The notes: generated by a model from the letters alone, not told the origin. DNA of 64,000 nt from Buddleja alternifolia (GCA_019426215.1 CM033400.1:11764568-11828567); one strand, 5' to 3'; numbered from the stretch's first letter, positions 10,761 through 24,368 are shown. Made by a program: numbers and translations.

Positions 10761-12459
10761 TGATAGGAGTCATTTTTAAGTGTTATTAAGCCCCTTTGCG
10801 TTTATGTTTTAGGTTCATTTATCGCTTGATTTTGTCACTTGTGTGTTTAATTCGTGCATTAAGTGATTTCAGGCCTTAAATGGATACAATCGAAGAACGG
10901 GCTGAAAAAGGACGTATAAAACAAGTTTAGACCAAGATGTTTCACATCTCTACGACCAAACAAGCAAGAAACAAGCTGGAGTTAGCCAAAATCATATTTT
11001 AGTACCATTTCCGCACACCTGGGTGCCAAATCAGAAACAATCTCCACGTTGGAACGCCATTTGGATAAATTTAGAGACCGAATTTGATGACGTGTCCTTC
11101 TACAAAGTTTTAGATCTATGTCTTATCTTTACATGGGGACTTGAATCATCTAATTCGGAGGTCTGTGGAGAAGTTTATGAATAAAACACTATCCCTGCGC
11201 TGGAAAATACGAAAGTGGCAGCTCCCATTCTTAGTAGGTGGAAAACAAGACAATGGTAGTTCACATTCTTGGTAGGAGGAAAGTAAGAGAATGGTAGGTG
11301 GAAAACGAGAGAATGGTAGCTCACATTCTTGGTAGGAGGAAAGTAAGAGAATGGTACGTGGAAAACAAGAGAATGGTAGTTCACATTCTTGGTAGATGGA
11401 AAGCAAGAGAATGGTAGGTGGAAAGAAAAGAGAATGGAAGGACATGTTCTTGGTAGGTGGATTTTTTTGCTATAAAAGGAGGATTGGAGGTCATCCTACA
11501 AACACACTTGAAAACACATTCCCCATTGGGGGAGCCTAAACACATCCTATCATCATCTTCATCATCCTTAGATTAGTTATGAAGATTATCAACAACCTCT
11601 GAAGGTGAAGAAATCAAGAAGCATGGAAGAGATGAAGATCGAAGTTCAACCATCAAAAATACGAGGGAGTTTCTTAGATTTAGATTTATTTTTGTCTATG
11701 AATATGAATCTTAATTTAAGTTCCTATCTTTTATCTTTTATGATGAAATAGATTCTTCGAACTAAGGCCATGTTGAGGCTAAATTATGATAATTGAGTTA
11801 TAAATTGTGTTTTTCATATTAATTCTATTGTTGCTTTGTGTCTTGATCTTGTTTGAATGCATCATATGCTTAGCTACCATATGCATGATTTATTGCTTAA
11901 ATTATTCGTTCGAGAGAAGTTAATTTAAGGTGCAAAGAGGATCATCACATAATCCGTAAAAAATAGGGAATTGCCCCTAGAGATAGGTAGAGATTCCCGG
12001 GTGCAGTTAGCCGGATTAATCCGGGGAAATTCTAGAACGTGAATGCATGATTGTTGGTTAGATTCTCGGATAGATATATCTAGAGAACCATCAATTAATC
12101 ATAGGATTATTACAGCCGAGAAATCGGGTAGTAATTATTTAAGGTTTTTTCCACCAAAGCAACATTAGTCTAATAATATGAGAACATGTTTATAATGAAA
12201 ATTGATTAATTTATGCCAACACATGTGTCTTAGTTGCTCTTTTCCATAGCTATCTTGATTTCGATATCTTGTTTCTTATATCTTACTTACATAATATTTT
12301 AGTTAATTCTTGTTTTAGTTTAAGTTCTTCAATTGCTTTAAAATCATAAACTAAAATACAAGTCCTTGAGGTTCGACAACCTGGACTTTATTGTTCACTT
12401 TATTACTACACACGACCAGTCCACTTGCTGTTTAATACACGTAAGGATTTTTCGTGTCA
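10761..12459 (+). repeat. 3' LTR of element L
   Basis: Near-identical to 6250-7947, including the 60-bp array and TATA box. Differences are a handful of substitutions, one T-run length change and a small indel near 12073. Confidence 0.95.
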
Positions 12460-12464
12460 CTTAG

Positions 12465-13682
12465 TGATGTCAATGATTGGATTACTGATTATAATAGTAT
12501 GTGTGAGCCTTAGACCTGAGGGGTCATGATCAATTTACTTGTACTGTTGAATCTGTTACTAGAGTAGTTAGGCCCAGATCACCCTTTGGTGGGGCCGACC
12601 TCGAAGTGCGATCTCAATGAGTCAAGTAGCACTTATGAAGTGATCACCAAGATGGGATTCACTGTCTCGACAGTAAATGAGAAAGTATCATGTGCGATCA
12701 TAGGCAAATGAAATTATAAGTCTTTGGCCAAAGCAATGAAACTAACTCATGTAAGACATGGAGGGTAGTTTGGTAATTTCATTATGCTATGATTTAATAC
12801 ACAGTATCAAGTTTAGTGAGTTTGACATATACCATGACTCTCACTTGATAAGGATACGTCAGTGAAGGGCTTATACATATACGGTATTTATGGTCTAAAG
12901 CTTCATAAATGATTCGTTCATTTCGTACTCAATTGGGTTACGATGTGAGTCCACGGGTTTGGCTAGGTGACACTCACATCCTATGGTAATTCTTCCCATT
13001 GCCAATTGAGACGAACCTAAGAATCGCGCTATAAGAAACGAATAGGATGTCTTTTTGTGTTAATCTTTTAGAAAGATAAAACTAATTGGACAAATTGATT
13101 TAATGGTAAATCAATAAATTAAATATTTAATTAAATTAGATTAAATTAAATTATTTAATTAAAGAATGTGATTAATTAATTATACATATTGGATTTAAAT
13201 AGTATTTAAATTAAATATATATTAAAAGGTGGACTAAGTTGATTGGGCCAACTTAAGCCCATCTTGACCGTCCATGGAGCCCTAAGGGGCGGCCACAAGG
13301 AGTCCAAAAGAGGTCTCCTTCTTGTTGCATAATTCAAGAGAGATATAGATATCTCCAATTGCAACAGACTAAAAAAAAAAAGCCTAATTGCATAACACAA
13401 AAAGAAGAAAATTCCTACCCTACTACTCTCTCTAGCCATCCACCACCACCACGAGGAGAGTTTTCGGGGATCTTTGAAAGGCTCGTTTTGCGTGAATTTT
13501 TGGAGACAGGAATTCTATGAGAGTTGCTGTTACGCGAAATCAAGAAAACAAAATCGAACAAGGTACTCGATTTCGTCTATTCTTGTAAAACCTTGGAAAA
13601 TCATCAAACCACGGGAAAGTGGTTCGACTCTAGGAATCCTCAATTCTTCCGCTGCATTTTTCGCACAAAAGGATTCCTAACA
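12465..13682 (+). mobile_element. Copia A 3' LTR, right part
   Basis: Resumes after the L insertion and ends GGATTCCTAACA, the inverted partner of TGTTAGG. Removing L gives an LTR of about 1.63 kb, close to solo LTR T (1.68 kb). Short ORFs here (for example near 13206-13439) are not genes. The next bases, caatc, would be the TSD; the other copy is outside the window. Confidence 0.88.
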
Positions 13683-14357
13683 CAATCCCTCTTATAAGAC
13701 TATGCTCTGGCCAGAGACTTTTCTCGATCATTCAGTTTCACTCAACAGCATAGGAAATGCCAGGTTGTTAGCCCTGGATGGATCCCATGACGACTATCAT
13801 TTGTTCCGTTGTACTACCAGACTATACAGAACATACACGCCGTATGACTCTCCGGGAGTGCACATGCATATCAAAGTATAGTGAAAAGTACCCTTTCCAA
13901 TGACATCTCTGGTCTAAGGATTATCTCACACTACGAAACACAAGGACTCCAAGTTTGACAGTACTAACGAGGAGTCCTTAGTGGGGCTATTCAATTCCAT
14001 ACTCACCCAAAGTATGAATCTTCATGCATGTATTGGCCATACTAGCCTACTACAATGGAACGCGTCAACCTCTTGGGAGAGTTACACGCACGAACAAGTC
14101 TTGGTGAGGCTAGTGATATCCCACATTTCACAGCCTCTATGACTTGGAACATGTTTTAGGATTACAGTCATTGAGAGCATTCCATAGGTATCCTGACCGC
14201 CTTTCCTAACCAAATGTAATCCATGGGATCTTTATCTATACTCTTCTGAGTAGTCGATAATAAAGAAGCATTCCTACAGGTTTGATATAATCTAAATGAT
14301 AAGATTGTCATAGTGTTTATGATCCAGTATTCAAGACGGGCATAAAATACCTTCAAT
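13683..14357 (-). mobile_element. Copia X 3' LTR, remainder after A insertion
   Basis: Matches 21943-22617 in X's intact 5' LTR (both carry CCCTCTTATAAGACTATGC and the block ending in CCTTCA). On the minus strand it starts TGAAGGTATTTT right after the polypurine tract GTGGGAGAT. The rest of this LTR lies beyond A, left of the window. Confidence 0.85.
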
Positions 14358-15711
14358 CTCCCACGTTTCTAAGAGCCTACTGTTAATGTCCCCACATAGG
14401 TCCATCACTCAAATGATCTATTGAACACAGCTACTACTCAAGGGTTTTTGGTGAAAGGGGTTTTCCATGTTTCCGTCGAATTGACTTGTTCCACTCGAAC
14501 GTCGACTCTGAAAAAATAATCTCTCAGATTATTCATCTTGCCACTAGGTATGTCTAGATAGTAGATGAGACCTCGCTCTTTCTCAAGAGCTTACACCCTT
14601 ATCGATAATCATAGTACATTTGTACTTGATATTCGATTGGTAGAACCTATCTTATCCATAAGATAGGTTCACTCATCTAGATACATTTTATTGATGCATT
14701 CTTATGCGCGATCTTAAATGGTATGGTTAGCCTTTATCTCTTCTCAAGAGACTTTCTCAGCTTTTACTCTTCTATTGGCAGAAAACAAATCCTTAATCAC
14801 CACTAAAGTTCATGTCTTAAGACTAGAGGTTCTAGTTCCAATTTTCTCATGTTGTTATCCAATGAACAACACCAATCCAATCCATTGGATCAATTAAGGG
14901 TTCGACTTAATACATTAGATGTATCAGTCAAAACCAATTTTAACTCATAGACTTGCATGTGCCTTTTGGTTATGCTTTAACAGGAATAATCTTTTTTGAT
15001 TCTTCTATGTTGAACTCAGTCAACGTATTATCCATGTGTTTAGACAAAGAAGGGGTTATAGCTACCCAATGGCCCGCACATATTGCTACGTCATGCAATT
15101 GGGGCTTTTTTCCCTTTTAATTCCTTTTTGGAAAATTGAGATGATGATGATCACATGTACGTTACTCATGCAACGTTTCCAACATATGATACTAACAAGC
15201 CGGTTGTACACCCATTAACCTTTAGAACTTAGGTTTCTGAAAAGACACAATCCGCAGATTGGTCTTTGGAGCAGTTATGCTTTAGGCCGGCTCCCACTAC
15301 TTGCCAAGACCTCTTGACTTTCGTCATATCCCCCGATAGCCTTTCTCAAGATCGAAGGGTATGGAACTTGTGTTCATAGGTCTAAAGGTTTACTAGTTTA
15401 ATCACTTTAACTGCGAGTGGTGTTTATGTTTATTGAGTCTCCAGGTTCCATTACTATCCTCATTCTTTCATAAAAGAACTCCTTCACCTTGAAGGTAGGA
15501 TATTATGAAACAATCCATTTCGTTTCAAGGTGTAACGAATATGATATTCCTAAGTTTCCTTAGGATACTCGAAAACACAGGGCAAGAGGATTTCCAATCC
15601 TCATTTCCCTCCACTATTTGCTTGACATAAGCAATACCTCTCACATCCTCGATGTGTGTGGTTTACATGTCACATCTTATATGACCAATTTAAGGTTACA
15701 CTCATTATTCT
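14358..15711 (-). pseudogene. Copia X interior, 3' part (degenerate)
   Basis: By position this is the pol-to-3'-LTR part of X on the minus strand, with the polypurine tract at 14358-14366. No frame is open long enough to assign RT or RNase H domains with confidence. The interior without the inserted LTR T is about 4.4 kb, but only about 2 kb lies between the gag zinc knuckle and the 3' LTR, so pol must be partly deleted. Confidence 0.55.
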
Positions 15712-17391
15712 TGTTAGGTATGTTCCCTAAATGCCAACGAGGAGTTAGAACTTGTAGGACACTGATTTATATTGTAAAAATCAATAGAGGCATTTGTTTT
15801 GTTCATATCAATCTTGATGGCATTAATATAAGTATTGAACAAATAAGTCCCGAGTAATTAAGAGGGAGCTTCCACTCCTCAATGATTAAAGGAGAAGGAC
15901 ACTAGAAGTATCGATTTCTTGTTTATTTAAACTAGAGTTCACAAGTCAATGAGTCGTAATTGGGCATTAAGACTAGACTTGTATGACGCAAGCTTTGACA
16001 AAGAGTGTCAGTCGGTCACTTTGGATGGTGGGAGCTTGGTCATAGATATATCAATGGAATTTATATATTTGAACATGGTTCTCTGTAATTAAATCACATG
16101 GGTAATTACTCTTGGACTATCAGTGATTGAATTACTGGTCACTATAGTGTGTGTGGGCCTTAGACTTGAGGATTCACGAAGATTGGACTTGTGACACTGA
16201 ATGAGTTATTAGAGTAGTTAGATCCAATTCACCCTTTGGTGGGATCAACCTCGAAGTGTGGTTCAAAAGGACAAGTGCCAATTGTTCAGTGATTGCCAAT
16301 GCAGGATTCACTGTCTCGGATAGTAACAAGTTAATGTCATGTGCGACCATAGGTAAATGAAATTATAAGTCTTTCGCCAAAGCAGGAGAATTAACTTTTG
16401 TACAGTACATAAGGGTAGTTTAGTAATTTCATCTTACTATGATTCATAAAGCACAGCATCAAGTCCTATGAGTTTAACACAAACCGTGACTCTCACGCGA
16501 TCAGGATGTTACAGTGAAGGGCTTATACTCACAGGGTGTCTGTGACCTAAAGGTTCATATATGATCTATTAGAATTGATCTCAATTGGGTTTCGATGTGA
16601 GTCCACGAGCCTGGCTAGATGACACTCACATCCTTGGTCTCCTCCCAATGTCAATTGAGACAAACCTAGAGAGTCGTGCTTTCAAGGAATTAAGCGAAAA
16701 AATTCTTTCGCTATCAAATTACATAAATTAAGTAATTTGTCATTTGATGGACAAATTAATTTATTTGATTAATTAGATCAATGGAAATAAATTAATAATA
16801 AATAATTAGATGTATTTAGTATGGTCATCCTATTCTAAATTAATAATTAGATTATTTAATTTAGATGATTATTAATTAATATCATATTTTAATTACATTA
16901 AAATATATTGGACTTAATTAATAATTCGGTAAGTTGAAAGTCAACTTGGCCCAATTTGGGATGTGTTTAGGCGTGTACAAGGGAGTTTGATGGGCTCATG
17001 GAATTAATTAATTCCAAGCCCATCACTCCCTATATATATACCTAACTACCTAGATAAAAAAACTTAAGTCACTCATAATAAACTTGACAGCAAAGAAAGA
17101 AGAAGAAGAAGAAAATATTCTCTCTCCCCTTCCCAATAGTCGTCGGCCATGGTGAGCCAGAGGAGGTGGACTTTCTACAAGTCTTATTTCTGAAGTGATA
17201 TCTAGAGGCAGGAGTCCCGGCGATTGCTACTGTGTAGACGGTAGATAAAGAAACAAATCATGTTTCAATAACGGTAAATCATTATGTTATTGTTTCTGTT
17301 TATGTAAATCATTAAACGCCATAAAGTGATCCGACTTTAGGAATCCACGATTATTCACGCTTCCGCTGCTCATCCAATGGGATTCCTAACA
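15712..17391 (+). mobile_element. Solo LTR T (copia A family)
   Basis: Starts TGTTAGGTATGTTCCC, ends GGATTCCTAACA, and has the 5-bp TSD attct at 15707-15711 and 17392-17396. It is of the same family as the A LTR and provides the empty-site comparison for element L. Confidence 0.93.
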
Positions 17392-17860
17392 ATTCTATGT
17401 CCAATAGATTAATATGCTGCCTAAGTTATTACCTTGGCAGCTAGATCAATGTATATATTTGTTGTGTATATGAGTCAAATGTTATGAAGATAGAATGTTA
17501 TAAGAATTAATTGTAGAACCAAAATAATAAAACGCATTTTAATAAAATATTGAATCTCCACCCATAAACCAGGGTGGAGAAAAACATGGTTCACAACAGT
17601 AATTCAAAAAACATCATAAAATACTCTTCCAAAAACATTGTCTCATAATAAAAAATGACAAATAAATGATTTCTCGTCCTTCAACCTTGGCTGCGATAAA
17701 ATGCTTCCTTGGCATCTTCAGGAGTACGACCTCATTTCCTTGTTCCTTGCTTCTTCTCACCATCTGAAATCCATTGCATAAGTGAGTATCCTTACAGTGT
17801 GATAATACTTAAGAAGCACAGTTAACTAACAAGTCAACTTTACAACAAATGCAACTTTAG
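17392..17860 (-). other. Copia X interior, unassigned
   Basis: AT-rich remnant between solo LTR T and the X gag. I see no domain motif. Confidence 0.4.
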
Positions 17861-18650
17861 TGCGCTCATGAGGAGGCTCAAGCATTGATCTTTTCAGTGT
17901 CCCTTCTTCTTGCAGTTAAAGCACTTCCCCTTTTTCTCTTTTTATTTCTTAATATCGCCCTTTGCTTGCATCTTGTTGCCTTTCTTTTTCTTCCACCTCT
18001 CTTTGCCCTTCTTCTAATCAAAAGCGGGCTATGAAGAAGTGTCAGCAAGCAAAATAGGTTTTGCCTTCTTGACAGTTGCCTCAGCAGTGCGCAACATGTC
18101 CAACAACTCTATAAGAGTAGCAACCAATTGGTTCATGTTGAAATTCACTACGAACTGATCGTAGGCTGGAGAGAGTGACTAAAGGACTAAGTTAATAGCC
18201 AAGTCAGGATTTATCAGCATCGCCATATCGTTGAGTTTGTTCACCAAGGCAATCATTCTCAACACATGGTCGGTGACCGATGTACCTCCAGGATTTATCG
18301 GTTCCATCATCCCAGAACACGATGCAATCGTACACTAGTCTATGTTTAAGTTCGACCCATCAAATTCTCACAGCATAACAGTAGTCAGGTGGTCCCATGA
18401 CTCATGGACGACTCCTTAGCGAAACTGAAACCCATGTGCTCTTCTAATATAACCTCCAGGTTATATAGAATGCTTAAATGCGAGATTAGTATACTTAATC
18501 TTGCCACCATTCCAAAACTCGTGAGACAATGATGACAAGACTCGCGCTATTCCCTCTCACATTTAGTGATGGAAGGCACTAGACCTAATCAACAGTTTTC
18601 GGGCCCCCGATTTCTCCATATATGGACTTAATAGTTTAACATGGGGTTTT
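17861..18650 (-). pseudogene. Copia X gag remnant with zinc knuckle
   Basis: On the minus strand the reading LSPAYDQFVVNFNMNQL followed by LIELLDMLRTAEATVKKAK matches the conserved C-terminal part of UBN2-type copia gag. Downstream is a zinc knuckle, CFNCKKKGH-stop-KDQC (about 17886-17928). The usual Trp after His is replaced by a TGA stop, a one-base change from TGG. Further stops occur upstream (VL-stop-SL). Confidence 0.8.
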
Positions 18651-20451
18651 TCACATACAAAGTCTCACCATTTTCAGTTATTTATCTTTTTTAGGTGATC
18701 ATGCAACACAGCACATCATATATAAGATATAAGCGATAAATAACAATGAGCATGCTATACATAAAGTGGTAAATGTGATCCTAGTCAAGCCAATCCTAAA
18801 ACACCCCAAGTCATCAAGGTGTCGACCAATCTAATCTAAGGACCCGGACCCTATACTAAGGTATCTGTAGCTCCTCGAGCTTGAACGTTTCCATATACGT
18901 CTTCAAGATGTCTTCATCTTCGTCTTCAAATGACAACAATGCAAGAGAAACGGAAACCTCACCCTCTCATGTACATAAAATGAAAACATGGCACGCAGAC
19001 CTCAAATTAAAATGACTAGTCTATGGCTCGACCCAGATCACCACATAATCACATAATACATGCTCGCATCAGGCTTTCATAAACATAAATTTACCGACTT
19101 TAACTAAGGATAATCTAATTCAATTAGTGGACCAATTAATTATTTTCTAAAAACAAATTTCAGAAAATCTCATGGAAAATCATAATTCTCCATTAATCCA
19201 AAAATTGATTTAATCTCCAAAACTCCAATATTATTCAATTCTAGGAATCAATTAATATAATATTAATTTTCCAAGAACTAAACAATTATTTCATGTTTTG
19301 AAAAAAAAAACTATGAAAAGTTCACTTTTCCATTTAATCCGAAAAAGCCCAAATTCAAAGAATATTTATTTTATTCAATTTCCAAAGTCCATCAAATACC
19401 ATTTTTATCTCATACTTGGAATTCAAATAAAACTTACATTCTTTGAAACTCCATAAAGAAGTCCACTTCTTCATTTAATCACAAAGGCCCCCAATTTCAA
19501 AAATCTAAATTTCATTTCAATATTGAAAGTCAATAATATACCAATTTTATCTCGTCCTTTCAAAATTCAAATGAAAACCCATATTTTGAAAATCCATGAA
19601 GAAATCCATTTCTTCGAAGGGGCCAATTTCAAAAATTCAATTTTATTCTAATTTTGAAAGTCAATAAAATACCAGTTTTATTTCGTCATTTCAAAATATA
19701 AATAAAAGAATCATATTTTCAAAAATCCATGAAGGAGCTCTTGTTCAAAAACTCCATTTTATTTTAATCTCGAAAGTCAATAAAATTACATTTTTATTTC
19801 GTCCTTTCCAAATTTAAATAAAAGCCCATGTTTTTTAAAAGTTCATTTTTAGGTCCGAGCTCAAAAATAAATTTAATTGCATTTTAAACCCAAAACATAA
19901 AAATTACAAAATAGCCTCACAGGGCCAAGTTACAATATACTAAAAATTGGAAAAATCATAGGGTCTAAACCCTAGTGGTCAATGGCGACCCATTTTCGAT
20001 TCGTCGGGGCAGCGAGGCTGCTACCCTGAATGCACACGCCATCGTGCATGACGCGCTGTATCCGATAGCGCCATCCGCGATGGCTCACGCGAACAGTCGT
20101 GGCTGTTAGTTTTTCATGCGAGTTGCCATTGTCTGTTGACAGCGGCGGTTCTAGAGGACCCGCAATGGCACGCGAGTGTTGTCGCCGGTTCAATACTTTT
20201 CTTCCACCGTCGAACCCAAACGCGCATGAATATTCATGAATCAAAAGCGCAGCCATATCCAAATTTTCAAAACGCAATTCTTCAGGTTTCAAAAATCTCT
20301 TTTTCGGATCCAAATAAATTTATATTTAAACAATTTTAATCGATCCAAAAATAAAATTATAAAATCCAATCCATTTTACATGCAATAAAACAAATTTAAA
20401 GCACACAAACATAAACACAGACAAAGAATCCGAGCAATGTCAAAACCTTGA
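18651..20451 (-). other. Copia X leader and 5' interior
   Basis: About 1.8 kb between PBS and recognisable gag, unusually long for copia. It includes tracts of a repeated motif (TCAATAAAAT/CATTTTTATTTCGTCCTTTC, 19370-19830), which suggests local tandem expansion. A short open frame at 19972-20313 (113 codons) has no recognised domain and is probably not a gene. Confidence 0.5.
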
Positions 20452-20462
20452 CTCTGATACCA
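20452..20462 (-). other. Primer-binding site (initiator tRNA-Met type) of copia X
   Basis: On the minus strand TGGTATCAGAG follows the LTR end after one base. This is the standard Ty1/copia PBS complementary to tRNA-iMet, and it fixes X's orientation as minus. Confidence 0.9.
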
Positions 20463-20463
20463 T

Positions 20464-22617
20464 TGTTGGAATCGGCGGAGCCCCAAGGACGCCAGCGCAG
20501 CGAAAGAACGTGGATAACAATAAAAATCTGGCATTCCCAAATTAGGGCTAGGTAAATATGGTACCATCGGATTCAAAAACTAACTAAAAAGTGAGTTTTC
20601 TCGTGTTTACCTTTTGAAGAAGAAAACAGCAACGCCTTTTTAAGCAACTTCACGCACACCTCTCCGGATGGATTTGCTCTAGCACCCCAAGTGTTGCGCC
20701 TCTAAGTTTATCCACACCTTAGCTCGTACCCTCGATTATCTCCACCAGTGCTAGCTAAGAGAATATCGAATTTTGGCTTATGAGAAAAAGGGGTAGGAAT
20801 ATATATTTTGGTATTCTTCGTACTCAACACATGAGTTGGAAGAACTAGAATTAGATGTGAAAGAGGTGGAAGAGAAAAGATAAAGAGAAATAATTTTCAC
20901 AAGACAAACCTGTGTAGAAAGAATTGAATTAAAAAACTTAAGAATACAATATCAATACACATATTTATAGAGAGAGAGTTCACAAAATGTCAAACTCACA
21001 CACCTCCATAGGTGTGTATATATGCATTTCCATACGTGTATATATTTTATACTTTTCCTTCTATCTTAATTCTCTTCCTTAGTTAATCGGATCCACCAAT
21101 GAACAAACAAGATCTTTCCCTATATTTGAGATTCTTCCCAAATATATAAGATCTATCCAAATAAGATCTTTCCATATAATTAGTCAACGAACCAAGTAAA
21201 TAGATCTTAAAATATCCACAATATCTATCCTAATATATTTATAAGATCTTTCCATATCAATTAGTCATCTAATTAATTAGAATAGACCCTACCAAATATA
21301 TTGTAAGATATATATTAAATATACATATACACATAGATTTGGTGTACAACATAAAATCCTCCACCAAATCCATACACATATACACGCCCATACGTGTACA
21401 CATTAATTAATTAGACCACTAATTAATTAACTAGTCTTTCCCAATTAATATTCCAACATTAAATTATAAGACTATTATTAATTAAGACCACTTAATAAAT
21501 ATATTCTTTTTCCCCGATTAATTAATTTCAATTAATTAATCTCTACATTAATTCACAAAGAATTAAGTAGCCAATAGGTACTACACTAAGTTAAGTGTGT
21601 GACTCCTTAGGCTCATTAACAAGCGAGCAATAAGTCCTCCCATAGGCTAGATTAATTATCCCTAATAATTAACTAGCCCTTGGATTAATTTCGCCAATTA
21701 ACCCAAGGCACCCATCGATCGTAGTTCGATGTCTAGCAACGTCGCCACGACTTCCTAGATGTTATTTATGAAAAGCAAACCTATCTAGATTTCGATCTTC
21801 ATGCGAGTCGAATCCCTCCATCTTTTTTCCGTCTAAGACCTCGGGTTTGGCAACGGTCGAAACACTAGTAGCCTCGGAAACTATGACTATGTTGGTTTCA
21901 CTAATAATCCGATCTTCTAAGCAAAGATCACCAATCCCTCTTATAAGACTATGCTCTGACCAGAGACTTTTCTCAATCATTCAGTTTCACTCAGCAGCAT
22001 AGGAAATGCCAGGCTGTTAACCCTGGATGGATCCCTTGACGACTGTCATCCGTTCCGTTGTACTACTAGACTATTCAGAACATACACGCAGTATGACTCT
22101 CCTGGAGTTCACGTGCATATCAAAATATAGTGGGTAGTACCCTTTAATGACATCTCAGGTCTAAGGATTATCTCACACTACGAAACCCAAGGACTCCAAA
22201 TTCGATAGTACCAACGAGGAATCCTTAGTGAGGCCGTTCAATTTCATACTCACCCAAAGTATGAATCTTCATGCATGTATTGGCCATACTAGCAATCGAC
22301 AGTGGAACGCATCAACCTCTTGGGAGAGTTACACGCACGAACAAATCTTGGTGAGGCCAGAGATATCCCACATTTCACAGCCTCTATGACTTGGAATGTC
22401 TTTTAGGATTATGGTCTTTGAGAGCATTCCATAGGTATCCTGACCGCCTCCCCTAACCAAATGTAATCCATGGGGTCTTTATCTATACTCTCCTGAGTAG
22501 TCGACAATAAAGAAGAATTCCTATAATTTTGATATAATTTAAATGATAAGACTGTCATAATATTTATGATCCAATATTCAAGCCAACATATGACTCGTCG
22601 GGCATATAACACCTTCA
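20464..22617 (-). mobile_element. Copia X 5' LTR
   Basis: A 2.15-kb LTR that on the minus strand starts TGAAGGTGTTATATGCCC and ends CGATTCCAACA. It borders the PBS at 20463. The same family is seen as solo LTR W (23452-27160) and as a plus-strand fragment at 59767-61031. Confidence 0.88.
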
Positions 22618-22645
22618 CCACCACCACCACCACCACCACCACCCC
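22617..22645. repeat. (CCA)n microsatellite at the X/Z junction
   Basis: About eight ACC/CCA units followed by C-rich sequence. X's outer boundary falls at its left edge, so the TSD of X (ccacc) cannot be separated from the repeat. Confidence 0.85.
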
Positions 22646-22649
22646 ACCC

Positions 22650-23451
22650 CCTTCACCCCTAAACATAAATTAAAACAATCACTTTTATGGTATAAAATTT
22701 TTGAAATATGTAATTTTCCCCCCTCAAGAATTACAAAATTACCCTCTCTATTAATCAAATATTCTTGGTATGCCAATGACTTTTTTTAATCTATTTCTCC
22801 AATTGTGAAAGTGTCCCTTCACAAAATTTATTTTATTTTTATTACGTCATGGGTGGTGGTAGTATAGTTTTTTCATCTCCATGTTCAAGAAGGTATTGTA
22901 TTATTCGAGTACAAATATTTGAATTTAATTTTTTCGCTTTATATCTCAAAACTCTAGTAAAAAAAATTTGGTTTAAGATTTCAACAAATACATGATGGAC
23001 ATCTATAAAACAATTTGAAAAAAACTTGAGAAGAGAGAAATTGAAAATAAATAGAAGATAAATAGATATACTTAACAAAAGAAGAAGATAAAGATATTAA
23101 ATTTTGTGATGTGTTTATATGTGTGGTAAATATGAATAATATATTTGACAGGTTTAAGGGGGTGGCGAGTATTGGTTTAATGCAGAGTTGAGATTTATTG
23201 ATAATATGTAACTAGAAAGTTTAATCTAGTGGGGTATAGTTGATTCATACTTTGGTGACATTTGGCCAAGTATTTTCAAAGATAGAGAATATAATAAATT
23301 ACTATCTGGTAGACACACTGATTCAACTTTAATTTGACTCTTATGATCTCTACTGCAACAACAAGGCTCGCGTTTTCAAGTATGAAAATTTTCAAGACAA
23401 GATTGCGTAATAAGATGGGAGATATTTTTAAAGAGTAGTTCATTACTAGTT
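22650..23451 (+). pseudogene. hAT Z transposase remnant, upstream piece
   Basis: The plus strand near 23345-23440 reads LMISTATTRLAFSSMKIFK and then TRLRNKMGDIFKE-stop. This is the conserved C-terminal dimerisation segment (VSTATTERAFSAMK, TRLRNKMG) of Tip100-type hAT transposases with TTF/ZMYM-type zinc fingers. The sequence upstream is too decayed to read. Solo LTR W interrupts the gene 20-odd bases after this motif. Confidence 0.8.
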
Positions 23452-24368
23452 TGTTGGGATCGGATCCGAGGAGGCATGCTCAGTGGAAGAAATATTTAAA
23501 ACATTAATCTTGCCTCCCCTCAACAAGGCTAGGCAGACATGGTACCATCGGATTCATGAGGAGGATTTCTCATGTTACCTTCTGACGAATTTCTAGCGGT
23601 TGAATTCCTTATTAGAATCTCTTGACGAAAATCTACTGGTTGAATTCTTGACAGCAATCCTTGCTCTTCTCCAATCTTGGATTGATTTGCTCTAGTGTCT
23701 TTACAGAGAAAACACCTCTAGTGTATCCACACCTTAGCTCGTACCCTCGATCCTCCTTTTCAATGCTAGCATGAAGAGATCGAATGTTTTTGGCTTGTGG
23801 ATAAATGGGATAAAAAAATTGTATAGGCTCTAATGCAAAGAGAGAGAGAGAGAGAGAAGAAGAAGAAGAAGAGGAGAGAAAATATCACAGTATGTTGCGA
23901 TGTTATCTTAGGCGTGTGAGTGACTTGGGGAAGAATAAATATTCCCCATTCACAAGCCCAAGAGGGCGTCCCCCACTGGGTCTCTAAACCTAGTGGATTT
24001 TTCTTTAATTCTAAGCCCAAGTCTAATTAATTAGTTAGCTCACTAATCAATCATTTGGACTTGTACTAACTTAATTTGCCCAATTAAATTCTTCATTAAT
24101 TAAGCCCACTTAATTAATTATTTTCTCTTCATTAAATTAATTATACCACTAATTAATTGAATTTAATACTCTAATATTAAATTCATAACTCTAATTAATT
24201 AAAACCACTTAATTAATTTTATTCATTTCCCAATTAATTAATTCCTATTAATTAATATCTTCATTCATTCACTAAGAAATAATTTACATAATAGGTACTA
24301 CACTAAGCTAGTGTGTGATCCCTTAGTCTCATTAACAAGCTAGCAATAGGCCCTCACACCAAAGGCTA

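Larger units (their letters stand above)
6250..12459 (+). mobile_element. Complete young LTR retrotransposon L (LARD-like, 6.2 kb)
   Basis: The element has two near-identical direct LTRs (6250-7947 and 10761-12459, about 1.7 kb). It also has a tRNA-Asp-type PBS, a polypurine tract and a 5-bp TSD cttag (6245-6249 and 12460-12464). The 2.8-kb interior holds one ORF and no gag, protease, integrase or RT motif. It is therefore non-autonomous, resembling large retrotransposon derivatives, and needs a partner for mobility. Hand comparison of the LTRs shows about a dozen differences over 1.7 kb, so insertion is recent. The empty site is visible in solo LTR T near 16115-16135, where the host LTR sequence is continuous. 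Confidence 0.95.

Noticed and set aside
13206..13439. Minus-strand ORF of 77 codons
   Set aside because: Lies wholly inside the copia A LTR, with no domain and no homologous frame in solo LTR T.
22409..22666. ORF beginning with a poly-Val run
   Set aside because: The run is the antisense translation of the (CCA)n microsatellite, and the rest is LTR sequence.
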